Shown piece by piece: positions 16,234-24,320 of a DNA stretch of 64,000 bases. This stretch comes from Nocardiopsis ganjiahuensis DSM 45031 (lineage in GTDB: Bacteria > Actinomycetota > Actinomycetes > Streptosporangiales > Streptosporangiaceae). The stretch lies in NCBI RefSeq assembly GCF_000341085.1, contig NZ_ANBA01000031.1, positions 1-64,000 on the forward strand, in the 5' to 3' direction. A model generated the notes under the pieces. The model searched no databases. It was not told the origin of the DNA and saw nothing but the letters and a program-made list of their open reading frames with translations. Both the position numbers and the translations under genes were made by a program. Position 1 is the stretch's first letter. Each line of letters opens with the position of its first letter.

Positions 16234-17930
16234 CCCGCACCTGGTCCGCCGTGTACGTCTACCTGCACCGCAGCCGCGCCGACATCGACTCCTTCCTCCT
16301 GGAGCACCTGGCCCCGCAGGCGGAGGAGCTGGTCGGGGCCGGGCACGCGCGGGCCTGGTTCTACCTGCGCTACTGGGACGGCGGGCCGCACCTGCGCGCC
16401 CGCTTCCTGGACGCCGACGGCGACGCGGTAGCGGGCTTCGCCGACCGGATGCGCGCCCTGGCCGAGGAGACCTCGGCGGCCGCCCTCGACCTGGACAGCG
16501 GCGCCTACTACACGAACCTCCCCCAGGCCGATCCCGCCCGCTGGCACGCCGACGGCGACGTGGTGGACGCGGTGTACGAGCCCGAGACGGAGCGGTACGG
16601 CGGCCCGCGCGCGCTGGAGGTCTGCGAGGACTTCTTCGCCGTGAGCACGCGGATCGCGCTCGCCGTCCTGCGTTCGGCGCCGCAGCCGCACCAGCGGCAG
16701 GTGGTGGCGGCCGACCTGACCTCCCTCGCCTTCGGGGCGCTCGGCTTCGACGACGTGGAGGCGGTCCGGCAGGCCCGCGGGTACTACGCCACCTGGGACT
16801 ACTCGGCGGAGGTCGCGCGCGGCGGGACCCAGGCGCGGGCCGAGGCGGAGCGGCTGTTCCACTCGGCGCCCTCGCGCTGGCTGCAGCGGCGCCCGCAGGT
16901 GGAGCGGCTGGTCGCGGGTGAGGGAGCGTCCACGCACCACCTGTGGGACCGGGCGCTGCGGGACACGGTCGGGCGGCTGCGGCGGATCCGCGCGGAGGAA
17001 GGACTGACCAGCGGTCTGGACCGGATCGTCTGGTCGTTGCTGCACATGACGCACAACCGGCTCGGCCTGGACATCGACGACGAACGCCGGATCGCCTGGC
17101 TGCTGTCGCTGTCCTACCCCAGGTGGGAGCCGCCGGGAGACTACTTCGACCCCGGGGTGAACGCACCGGACCGGACCTACGCCGCGGCCAGCAAGTACCG
17201 CCCGGACACGATCGCGGGCGAGCACCTGCCGCGCCCGGTGGCACCGGAGGGGACGAGGGAAGGAGCCGTGGAGGCCCCTGTGGTCGCGCTCCCCGAACCC
17301 GCTCCCCTCACCGCGCCGCTGAGCGAGGTGCTGGCCGAACGGTCGAGCGGGCACGGGGACTACGGTTCGCGGCTGGACCTGGCCGAGCTGTCGGCACTGC
17401 TCGGCCACGGGGCGGGAATCAGCCGAACCCGCTCCGACCAGCCCGGACGCCAGGTTCCGCCGCGCACCTACCCCTCGCCGGGGGCGGCCTACGCCACGGA
17501 GGTGTGGGTGGTGGCGCGGTGCGTGTCCGGGCTCGAACCGGGGACCTACCGCTACCGGGCCGAGGGTCACCGGCTGCTGCGCGCGGACGGCCCCACGGAG
17601 ACGGACCGGCTGACCGAGCTCTCACCGTTCCTCCGCGAGCAGGCCGACGGCCGCCCCGGAGCGGTGGCCGGAACAGTGGGCGCGCTGGTGGTCCTGGTGG
17701 GCGACCTGGGCCGGCTCCGCGAGGGGTACGGCCAGCGTGCGCTGCGGTTGCTGCTTCAGGAATGCGGCCACCTGGCCCAGAACCTGTCGCTGTGCGCGGC
17801 GGCGCTGGGGCTGCGCTCGCTGGTGGTGTCGGGTTTCGCCGACGACGCGGCCAACGCGCTGCTGCACCTGGACGGCGTGGACCGGACAGTACTCACCCTG
17901 ATTCCGGTCGGGTCGGAACCCGCCCCCTGA
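16230..17930 (+). CDS. Bifunctional elimination domain-SagB azoline oxidase (LazF-like)
   Basis: About 566 residues with two domains. Residues 1-~310 are a LanB C-terminal glutamate-elimination domain: WSAVYVYLHRSRADIDSFLL, then WFYLRYWDGGPHLRARFLDA, and LHMTHNRLGLD near the end. After a linker (~330-370), residues ~370-566 are a SagB-type FMN oxidase: RTYPSPGAAYATEVWVVARC, GLEPGTYRYRAEGHRLL, LLQECGHLAQNLSLCAAALG. This same fusion is known for LazF of lactazole biosynthesis. It would eliminate glutamate to form Dha/Dhb and oxidise thiazolines to thiazoles. It is the last gene of the apparent operon, and ATG 16230 overlaps the upstream stop. Confidence 0.85.
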   Translation: MTRTWSAVYVYLHRSRADIDSFLLEHLAPQAEELVGAGHARAWFYLRYWDGGPHLRARFLDADGDAVAGFADRMRALAEETSAAALDLDSGAYYTNLPQADPARWHADGDVVDAVYEPETERYGGPRALEVCEDFFAVSTRIALAVLRSAPQPHQRQVVAADLTSLAFGALGFDDVEAVRQARGYYATWDYSAEVARGGTQARAEAERLFHSAPSRWLQRRPQVERLVAGEGASTHHLWDRALRDTVGRLRRIRAEEGLTSGLDRIVWSLLHMTHNRLGLDIDDERRIAWLLSLSYPRWEPPGDYFDPGVNAPDRTYAAASKYRPDTIAGEHLPRPVAPEGTREGAVEAPVVALPEPAPLTAPLSEVLAERSSGHGDYGSRLDLAELSALLGHGAGISRTRSDQPGRQVPPRTYPSPGAAYATEVWVVARCVSGLEPGTYRYRAEGHRLLRADGPTETDRLTELSPFLREQADGRPGAVAGTVGALVVLVGDLGRLREGYGQRALRLLLQECGHLAQNLSLCAAALGLRSLVVSGFADDAANALLHLDGVDRTVLTLIPVGSEPAP

Positions 17931-18005
17931 CCCGCGCCGTGGCACGGCGGCCACATCCGGACATCTCGCTTGAACAGGTCGTACGCACTCTTGACACGGC
18001 TTTGG

Positions 18006-18019
18006 GGACACAAGTGTCC
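18006..18019. promoter_or_regulatory. Palindrome GGACACAAGTGTCC upstream of fadE
   Basis: A perfect inverted repeat (GGACAC, AA, GTGTCC) about 110 bp before the acyl-CoA dehydrogenase start, 10 bp after a TTGACA at 17991-17996. It could be an operator at or near a promoter, but no good -10 follows. Confidence 0.4.
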
Positions 18020-18047
18020 ATCGTCACTGGCATCTTTGGCTACTGGG

Positions 18048-18069
18048 TAGTAACATTGCATTGTTACTA
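18048..18069. promoter_or_regulatory. Inverted-repeat operator upstream of fadE
   Basis: Arms TAGTAACA (18048-18055) and TGTTACTA (18062-18069) are perfectly complementary around a 6-bp spacer. It lies 57 bp before ATG 18126. Form and position fit a dimeric TetR/FadR-type repressor of fatty-acid degradation; the regulator is not in the window. Confidence 0.65.
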
Positions 18070-18125
18070 GCCGGTAGATCCGCGTGTACAGAAACCGCGG
18101 CCTGGGACACACAGCGGAGCTGTCC

Positions 18126-19943
18126 ATGACGCATTACAAGAGCAACCTGCGCGACATCGAGTTCAACCTCTTCGAGCTGTTCAAGCGCCAGGACGTACTG
18201 GGCGAGGGCCCGTTCGAGGAGCTGGACGAGGAGACCGCGCGCACCATCCTGGACGAGATCAACCGTCTGGCCACCGGTGTCATCGCTGAGTCCTTCGAGG
18301 ACGCGGACCGCAACCCCCCGGTCTTCGACCCCAAGACCAACACGGTCGCGGTCCCCGAGAGCCTGAAGAAGTCCTACCAGGCCTACATGGACGCCGGCTG
18401 GTACAACCTCGACCTCCCCCAGGAGCTCGGCGGCCTCGGCGCCCCCCGCTCCCTGGTGTGGGCCGCCGCCGAGCTGATCCTGGGCTCGAACCCCTCCGTC
18501 CACATGTACTCCGCCGGTCCCGGCTTCGCGAGCATCCTGAACTCCGAGGGCAACGAGGCGCAGAAGAGGTTCGCCGAGCAGGCCATCGAGAAGCAGTGGG
18601 GCGCCACCATGGTGCTGACCGAGCCGGACGCCGGCTCGGACGTCGGCGCGGGCCGCACCAAGGCCGTCGACCAGGGTGACGGCACCTGGCACATCGAGGG
18701 CGTGAAGCGCTTCATCACCTCGGCCGAGCACGACATGTCCGAGAACATCTTCCACCTGGTGCTGGCCCGCCCCGAGGGCGCCGGCCCCGGCACCAAGGGC
18801 CTCTCGCTCTACCTGGTGCCGAAGTTCCTGGTCAACGAGGACGGCTCCCTCGGCGAGCGCAACGGCGCCTACGTCACCAACGTCGAACACAAGATGGGCC
18901 TCAAGGCCTCCACCACCTGTGAGCTCACCTTCGGCGACAAGCACCCCGCCATCGGTTACCTCGTCGGCGACAAGCACGACGGCATCCGCCAGATGTTCCT
19001 CGTCATCGAGTACGCCCGCATGATGGTCGGGACGAAGGCGATCGCGACCCTGTCCACGGGTTACCTGAACGCCCTCGAGTACGCCAAGAACCGCGTGCAG
19101 GGCAACGACATCGCGGGGGACAAGAACTCCCCGAAGGTCACCATCACCCACCACCCGGACGTGCGTCGCAGCCTCATGACGCAGAAGGCGTACGTGGAGG
19201 CCATGCGTTCGCTGGTCATCTACACCGCCACCCAGCAGGACGCGATCCAGATCGCGCACTCCAAGGGTGAGGACGCCACCGAGCTGGAGGCCATGAACGA
19301 CCTCCTGCTGCCGATCGTCAAGGGTGTGGGCTCGGAGCGCTCCTACGCGCTGCTCGCCGAGTCCCTGCAGACCCTGGGCGGCTCCGGGTTCCTGCAGGAG
19401 TACCCGATCGAGCAGTACATCCGGGACGCCAAGATCGACACCCTCTACGAGGGCACCACGGCGATCCAGGCCCAGGACTTCTTCTTCCGCAAGATCGTGA
19501 AGAACGGTGGCGCGGCCATCGGCAAGCTGTCCGCGGAGATCCGGGCCTTCGCCGAGAGCGACGCCGGCAACGGCCAGCTCAAGGAGGAGCGCGCGCTCCT
19601 GCTGACCGCCCTGGGCCAGACCGAGAAGATCGTCGAGCTCATGGTCGGCCACGCGATGAGCTCCGCCGAGGACTCCCGCGAGCTGTACAAGGTCGGTCTG
19701 AACTCGGTCCGCCTGCTCTTCGCCTTCGGTGACGTCGTCCTCGCGTGGCTGCTGCTCCGCCAGGCCGAGATCGCGCTGAACAGCATCGACGGCGCCAGCG
19801 ACGACGACAAGAACTTCTACACCGGCAAGATCGCCGCCGCGCGCTTCTTCGCCGAGCAGTTCCTGCCGCGTGTGGAGTCCGAGCTGAAGGTCGCCCGGAC
19901 CGTGAACCTGGGCGTCATGGAGGTCCCCGAGGAGGCCTTCTGA
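18126..19943 (+). CDS. fadE: Acyl-CoA dehydrogenase
   Basis: About 605 residues, the length of the long FadE class with a C-terminal extension. It catalyses FAD-dependent alpha,beta-dehydrogenation of acyl-CoA in fatty-acid oxidation. Markers: GATMVLTEPDAGSDVG (FAD/substrate loop), GLKASTTCELTF, and YEGTTAIQAQDFFFRKI with the probable catalytic base Glu442. ATG 18126 has GGAG 7 nt upstream; an earlier in-frame GTG 18084 has no such site and lies too near the operator. It is a single transcription unit with a strong terminator 56 bases after the stop. Codon usage is very biased, suggesting high expression. Confidence 0.93.
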   Translation: MTHYKSNLRDIEFNLFELFKRQDVLGEGPFEELDEETARTILDEINRLATGVIAESFEDADRNPPVFDPKTNTVAVPESLKKSYQAYMDAGWYNLDLPQELGGLGAPRSLVWAAAELILGSNPSVHMYSAGPGFASILNSEGNEAQKRFAEQAIEKQWGATMVLTEPDAGSDVGAGRTKAVDQGDGTWHIEGVKRFITSAEHDMSENIFHLVLARPEGAGPGTKGLSLYLVPKFLVNEDGSLGERNGAYVTNVEHKMGLKASTTCELTFGDKHPAIGYLVGDKHDGIRQMFLVIEYARMMVGTKAIATLSTGYLNALEYAKNRVQGNDIAGDKNSPKVTITHHPDVRRSLMTQKAYVEAMRSLVIYTATQQDAIQIAHSKGEDATELEAMNDLLLPIVKGVGSERSYALLAESLQTLGGSGFLQEYPIEQYIRDAKIDTLYEGTTAIQAQDFFFRKIVKNGGAAIGKLSAEIRAFAESDAGNGQLKEERALLLTALGQTEKIVELMVGHAMSSAEDSRELYKVGLNSVRLLFAFGDVVLAWLLLRQAEIALNSIDGASDDDKNFYTGKIAAARFFAEQFLPRVESELKVARTVNLGVMEVPEEAF

Positions 19944-19999
19944 GCCTTCCGGGACCGCTGAGGCCCGCCGCAGCGCCACAAGGTACCGAGTAACCACCG

Positions 20000-20035
20000 C
20001 CGAGGGGCGGGACGATCCGTCGTCCCGCCCCTCGG
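20000..20035. terminator. Bidirectional terminator after fadE
   Basis: Perfect 16-bp stem (20000-20015 with 20020-20035) and 4-nt loop TCCG, between the convergent fadE and NmrA-type genes. It is the clearest terminator in this part of the window. Confidence 0.85.
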
Positions 20036-20068
20036 GCGTTGTACCGGAGGACTCGGAGCGCGGCGGGG

Positions 20069-20884
20069 TCAGAACGCGACAGGGCGCAGCGCGGCGGCGC
20101 TCTCGGCCGCGACCGTCAACGGATCCGTGAGCGGCCGGCCGAGCAGGCCCCGCAGGTCCGGCCCGGTGTCACCGAGGAATCCGTGCCGGACAGCGCTGGC
20201 GATCGAGGCGAGCATCGGCCCTTCGAACCCCCGTAGGGAGTCGTCCTGGAGCAGGCGGGAGCGGTACTCGCCCAGGCCGATGGTGTGATGCGGGACCCGT
20301 AGCCGTGCGGCAACGTCGGTCGCGGTGATCGGGTCGCCGAGCAGTTCGTAGACCCTGCCGGCGTGCTCGGCGGGCGCGCCGGCGACCACGGCCGCGGCGG
20401 CCGCCAGGTCCGTTCGTGCGACCGCCGCCAGGGCACCGGAACCGAACGCGGACTCCAGTCCCTCAGGGGTCCAGCTCAGCAGAGACCCGAACAGTTCCGC
20501 GTAGAGGCCGTTGCGGAGGATGGTCCACTCGAGTCCGCCGGCCCTGATCGCCCGCTCCGTGGCCCGGTGGGGGAGTGCGAACCCGAGGTGGTCCCCGGAT
20601 CCGATCAGGCTCGTGTACACCACATGGGTCACACCGTCGCGCACCGCGGCGTCGAGCGCGGCCCGGTGGCGGGCGACCACCCGATCGTCCTCGGCGTACC
20701 CGGCCGAGACGAGAACCAGTGTCGAAACGCCGGTGAGGTCCGGCCCACCGGGTTCGTCGAAGTCCAGTCGGCGCTGCCCGGCCGCGGGGGTACGGCTTCC
20801 GCCCAGGGCGGGTACCCCCCGTCCGGCCAGCTCCTGCAGTACGAGGGAGGACAACTGTCCGTTCGCCCCGGTCACCATGATCAT
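20069..20884 (-). CDS. NmrA/QorB-type NAD(P)H-binding reductase
   Basis: A 271-residue atypical short-chain dehydrogenase. The N-terminal MIMVTGANGQLSSLVLQEL gives the GxxGxxG-like dinucleotide-binding loop (here GANGQLS). The middle reads VTHVVYTSLIGSGDHLGFAL, and the active-site Tyr/Lys pair of classical SDRs is absent. It resembles the NmrA / quinone oxidoreductase-2 group, which sense or reduce with NADPH. It is divergent from an HxlR-family regulator with 87 bases between starts, a common arrangement for HxlR-controlled quinone or aldehyde reductases. The ATG at 20884 has AGGAGAG upstream; ATG 20878 is a second possibility. Confidence 0.88.
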   Translation of the reverse strand: MIMVTGANGQLSSLVLQELAGRGVPALGGSRTPAAGQRRLDFDEPGGPDLTGVSTLVLVSAGYAEDDRVVARHRAALDAAVRDGVTHVVYTSLIGSGDHLGFALPHRATERAIRAGGLEWTILRNGLYAELFGSLLSWTPEGLESAFGSGALAAVARTDLAAAAAVVAGAPAEHAGRVYELLGDPITATDVAARLRVPHHTIGLGEYRSRLLQDDSLRGFEGPMLASIASAVRHGFLGDTGPDLRGLLGRPLTDPLTVAAESAAALRPVAF

Positions 20885-20971
20885 TGCGGCTCACTCTCCT
20901 GTCGTGGTTCTCTTCAGTAACCACACCCCGATCCTGAACCGGACGCGGTCGGTCCACAAGGAGGCACTTTC
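20885..20971. promoter_or_regulatory. Divergent promoter region, NmrA-type gene / hxlR
   Basis: 87 bases holding both start regions. On the plus side AAGGAGG (about 20958-20964) precedes ATG 20972. No long palindrome is evident, but the HxlR protein most likely binds here to control the NmrA-type gene. Confidence 0.4.
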
Positions 20972-21418
20972 ATGTCACCGGCGCACACAGAGGTAACCGC
21001 TGAGCCGACCCCCGGCACCGCCGGAGGGGCCGCCGAGCTCGAACCGTGCGGACAGCCGGACCACCCCGACTGCGGGATCCGCGACGTCCTGGACCGGGTC
21101 GGCGACAAGTGGTCGGTTCTCGTCATCGTCGAACTCTCCAACGGGCCGCGGCGCTTCAGGGAGCTCCAGCGCGCGATCGACGGGATCTCCCAACGCATGC
21201 TCACCCTCACCGTGCGCAGGCTGGAGCGCGACGGGCTGGTGCTCCGGACCGTCTACCCGACGGTGCCCGCCCAGGTCGACTACCGGCTCACAGGGACCGG
21301 GGCGAGCCTGACCCACCTCGTCAAAGCGTTGTCGGAGTGGTCGCTGGAGCACCGGGACGTGATCGCCCGGGCCCGGCGGACCTACGACCAGGAGCATCCC
21401 GACCACGGCATCCGCTGA
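20972..21418 (+). CDS. HxlR-family transcriptional regulator
   Basis: 148 residues. The winged-helix HxlR signature is complete: CGIRDVLDRVGDKWSVLVI, then GPRRFRELQRAIDGISQRML and LTVRRLERDGLV. The Cys before the domain (DHPDCGIRD, about residue 34) is the position used for thiol redox sensing in several HxlR/YodB proteins. It is divergent from the NmrA-type reductase and probably regulates it in response to electrophiles or quinones. It ends 103 bases before an SDR gene on the same strand. ATG 20972 has a strong Shine-Dalgarno. Confidence 0.92.
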   Translation: MSPAHTEVTAEPTPGTAGGAAELEPCGQPDHPDCGIRDVLDRVGDKWSVLVIVELSNGPRRFRELQRAIDGISQRMLTLTVRRLERDGLVLRTVYPTVPAQVDYRLTGTGASLTHLVKALSEWSLEHRDVIARARRTYDQEHPDHGIR

Positions 21419-21521
21419 GCAGCCGGGCCCCCTGCGCCCGATTACGGACGGTCAGGGGTGGGTAGCCGCAATCCCGAGCGCACGTGCGACCGGCGGGCGC
21501 GCACGAGGAGGGAGAACGGAC

Positions 21522-22361
21522 ATGGGACGACCCGATGCGGAGAGCGTCGAGGCGGCGAAGGGCTTCGACGAGTACGACCGTGTGGCTCTGGTGACCGGCG
21601 CGGACAGCGGAATCGGGCGTGCGAGTGCGATCCGGCTCGCCGAAGCCGGCTTCGACGTCGGCATCACCTACCACCAGGACGAGGAGGGCATCCGCAGGAC
21701 CGAGTCCGAGATCAGGGAGACCGGACGCCGGGTGGCGGTTCGCAGGCACGACCTCAGCGCGCCGGAGCGGGGCGCCGAGGCCCTCTCCGAGATGATCGAG
21801 GAGCTCGGCGGGGTGGGCGTCCTGGTCAACAACGCGGGTACCGGCTCCGCCGAACCGCTGCTGGACACCGACTACGCGCGCTGGCGTGAGGTGCTCTCCG
21901 TCGATCTGGACGCGCCGTTCGTGTGCTCACAGATCGCCGCCCGCCACATGCGCGACGCCGGGCGCGGCGGGCGCATCGTCAACATCACCAGCGTGCACGA
22001 GGAGTACCCGCGGGTGAACGCCGGCGCCTACTGCGCCGCCAAGGGCGGGCTGAAGCTCCTCACCCGGACCCTCGCCCTCGAGCTGGGCCTGTACGGCATC
22101 ACCGTGAACGCGGTGGCTCCCGGGGAGATCGCCACCCCCATGACCGGCCAGCACGAACAGCCGCCCGAGCTGGACTCGCGAGCCGGCTACCCCATCCCCC
22201 GCCCCGGCCACGCCTACGAGGTGGCCGAGGCGGTCGCCTTCCTCGCCCGGCCCGAGGCCTCCTACGTCACCGGCGCCTCGCTCTTCGTGGACGGAGGGCT
22301 GTCGCTGATGGGGCCGCAGGCGGGAGGGGACCTCCAGGACGGCACCTGGCGCGCGGGCTGA
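21522..22361 (+). CDS. Classical short-chain dehydrogenase/reductase
   Basis: 279 residues. The cofactor motif is VTGADSGIGRASAI. NNAGTG follows strand 4. The catalytic residues fit the classical SDR set: the Ser of NITSVHEEYPRVNAGAYCAA, its later Tyr, and the Lys in the next AAKGGLK. The C-terminal YVTGASLFVDGGLSLM is the family end-motif. The substrate is unknown; glucose/ribitol-dehydrogenase-like general SDRs look similar. It is downstream of hxlR and may be cotranscribed with it, though the 103-base gap is large enough for its own promoter. It converges on an MFS gene. ATG 21522 is preceded by GGAGGGAGAACGG. Confidence 0.9.
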   Translation: MGRPDAESVEAAKGFDEYDRVALVTGADSGIGRASAIRLAEAGFDVGITYHQDEEGIRRTESEIRETGRRVAVRRHDLSAPERGAEALSEMIEELGGVGVLVNNAGTGSAEPLLDTDYARWREVLSVDLDAPFVCSQIAARHMRDAGRGGRIVNITSVHEEYPRVNAGAYCAAKGGLKLLTRTLALELGLYGITVNAVAPGEIATPMTGQHEQPPELDSRAGYPIPRPGHAYEVAEAVAFLARPEASYVTGASLFVDGGLSLMGPQAGGDLQDGTWRAG

Positions 22362-22449
22362 TCCGGAACCCTGCCGGCTCCCCGGCAGCCGCGCCCCGGA
22401 CACCGGCGGGCCGGGGCGCCGGGCGGGCCCCGGTCCGTCCGGGGCGGGG

Positions 22450-23733
22450 TCAGTCCCGGACGCGGCGCCGGACGAACACGGCCAGCACGCAGGTGGACAG
22501 GAGCGTGGTGACGGCGATGGGGACGAAGGCCAGCTGGTAGGAGGCGGGCTCGTCCGGGAGTGCCTGGAGGATGGCTCCGGCCGCCACGGTGCAGGCCACG
22601 GCGGTGCTGAAGCCGCTCATGTTGACCAGGCCGGAGGCGACTCCGGTTCGGCTGGCGGGGATGCCGTCACGGGCGAAGTCGAAGGAGATGGTGGGCGCCA
22701 CGGTCTGTCCGAGCGCGCTCACGGCCATCACCGCGACACCGAGGGGCACCGGCGCGCCGTCCGGCCAGGCGACCAGGAGGAGCCAGCCGAGGCTCAGGGT
22801 CCCGCCGAGGAACAGGGCGAAGTACACCCGGACGCCGGGGTGGCGGCCGATCAGGACTCCGGCGAACGGGGCGACCCAGAGGGCCCCGGCCGCCAGACCG
22901 GTGAGGGTGAGCGCGGCGGTGCTCTCGGACAGCCCCAGGCCGCCGACGAGGAACGGGTAGCCCCAGAGCACCATCATCATCGTGAACGGCGCCATGACGG
23001 CCGCGTGGTGCGCCATGCCGATGCGGGGCCCGTCGGCCTTCAGAGCCTCCTTGAGCGACGCCCACACGGAGATGGGGTCGGCGACGGTGGAACGGCCCGC
23101 GGCGCCGGAGGGGCGGTCACGGACCACCAGGAGGACCAGGAGGGCCATCAGCACGGTGAGGCCGGTGGTCGCCATGAAGGCCGCCACCCAACCGACGCCG
23201 TTGAGGGCCCAGGCCAGCGGGGCGGCGCTGGCGACCTGACCGGTACCGCCGACCACCCCGGTCAGGCCGCTGACCAGCGCGTAGCGGGCGCGGGGGAACC
23301 ACAGGGCGGCGAGGCGGATGACGTTGAGGAACACCAGCGCGTCACCGAGGCCGATGAGGAACCGGCCCGCCACGGCCACTTCGATCCCGGGGGCGAGCGC
23401 GAACAGGCACGACCCCAGGGCCATCGCGATCATGCCCATGACCAGTGTGAACCTGGGGCCCAGACGGTCGGCGAGCAACCCGGCGGGCACCTGGAGGACG
23501 ACGTACACGAGGAGCTGGAGCATCGGCAGGAGGGAGAGCAGGGCCGGACCGACGTCGAACCTGCTCTGCGCCTCCAGGGCGGCCACGCCCAGGCCGTTGC
23601 GCTGCAGCATGGCGAGGAAGTAACCGCCCACCGCGACACCCCATACCAGCCAGGCGCGAGCGCCGCCCACCGGCTCCACGGGAACGCGTGCGGGTGTCGA
23701 GGTCCGGTCACCGGATGTCTGGGTCTGTGTCAC
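22450..23733 (-). CDS. MFS transporter
   Basis: About 427 residues with twelve predicted helices. The cytoplasmic loop LLADRLGPRFTLVMG is the MFS signature motif between TM2 and TM3. Topology and composition (ARAWLVWGVAVGGYFLAMLQ at the N-terminus) resemble the nitrate/nitrite or anion:cation symporter-like MFS group, but the substrate is not clear. I start at GTG 23733 (VTQTQTSGDR); the open frame to 23946 is a proline-rich shadow. It converges on the SDR gene across 88 GC-rich bases containing short inverted repeats that may terminate both. Confidence 0.82.
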   Translation of the reverse strand: MTQTQTSGDRTSTPARVPVEPVGGARAWLVWGVAVGGYFLAMLQRNGLGVAALEAQSRFDVGPALLSLLPMLQLLVYVVLQVPAGLLADRLGPRFTLVMGMIAMALGSCLFALAPGIEVAVAGRFLIGLGDALVFLNVIRLAALWFPRARYALVSGLTGVVGGTGQVASAAPLAWALNGVGWVAAFMATTGLTVLMALLVLLVVRDRPSGAAGRSTVADPISVWASLKEALKADGPRIGMAHHAAVMAPFTMMMVLWGYPFLVGGLGLSESTAALTLTGLAAGALWVAPFAGVLIGRHPGVRVYFALFLGGTLSLGWLLLVAWPDGAPVPLGVAVMAVSALGQTVAPTISFDFARDGIPASRTGVASGLVNMSGFSTAVACTVAAGAILQALPDEPASYQLAFVPIAVTTLLSTCVLAVFVRRRVRD

Positions 23734-24320
23734 TTCGCTGCTTCTTTCCTTGTCTGCGCCACCCTCCAGTGTCCTCCAGACCGCCGACCGGACCCCGCAC
23801 CGGGGTGACACGGCACGCGAACCGGGCGGGAATGCCCCTGGCTGCGGCGGGTGTGGGTCCGGCAAAGCCTCACCCCAGACGGGCAAAGACCCGGCAAGCA
23901 GCGCAAAGTCACTATGAGTCAGAACCAATGCACCAGGGGTCGCCAAATCGGGTGAGGCTCACGACAGTGAGCACGGGACTACAGTCCCTTTATCTCAAAA
24001 TCACGCCACGGACAGGTGTTCGAAAATGGCATTTTGACCTGCAGGTTCTTACTCTAAACAGGTCGATATTCATTCGTTAGTTGTGACATCCGTCACACTT
24101 AGAAGCCTCGACTACGAGGGGTCAGTTACTGCTAGCATCCGGAACGCGAAGGATAACTACGAGGTAACGACATCGTTCGGGCCTCGCCAACTTCGCGGAG
24201 GGAAGTCACCAACGCCGGCCAACGGCGAGGTGAACGGAACTCGCACCGCGGCGACGCGGCCGCAACAAGCACACACGGTCAGCACAACCGCGGTACACCC
24301 CACACACACTGGAGACGATC
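23734..24320. other. 587-base intergenic region, AT-richer than surroundings
   Basis: It lies between the divergent MFS and unknown-protein genes. It holds a 14-bp palindrome GGGACTACAGTCCC (23975-23988), a CRP-like site (24082-24097) and an extended -10-like element, TGC then TAGCAT, at 24130-24138. No protein-like reading frame is present; the short open frames here lack sensible composition. GC is near 50% for about 250 bases. Confidence 0.6.
24082..24097. promoter_or_regulatory. Consensus CRP/GlxR-like binding site
   Basis: TGTGACATCCGTCACA reads TGTGA-N6-TCACA, exactly the palindromic consensus of CRP-family regulators, including actinobacterial GlxR/Crp. It is centred about 56 bp upstream of the start point implied by TAGCAT at 24133-24138. 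It probably controls the gene at 24321. Confidence 0.7.

Noticed and set aside
5009..17930. Class I lanthipeptide cluster
   Set aside because: A LanB-type enzyme is present, but there is no LanC cyclase, while YcaO, RRE/ThiF-like and SagB genes are present. The leader fits thiopeptides.
23975..23988. GGGACTACAGTCCC followed by TTTATC as a terminator
   Set aside because: The loop would be only 2 nt and no plus-strand gene ends nearby. It is more likely an operator or chance.
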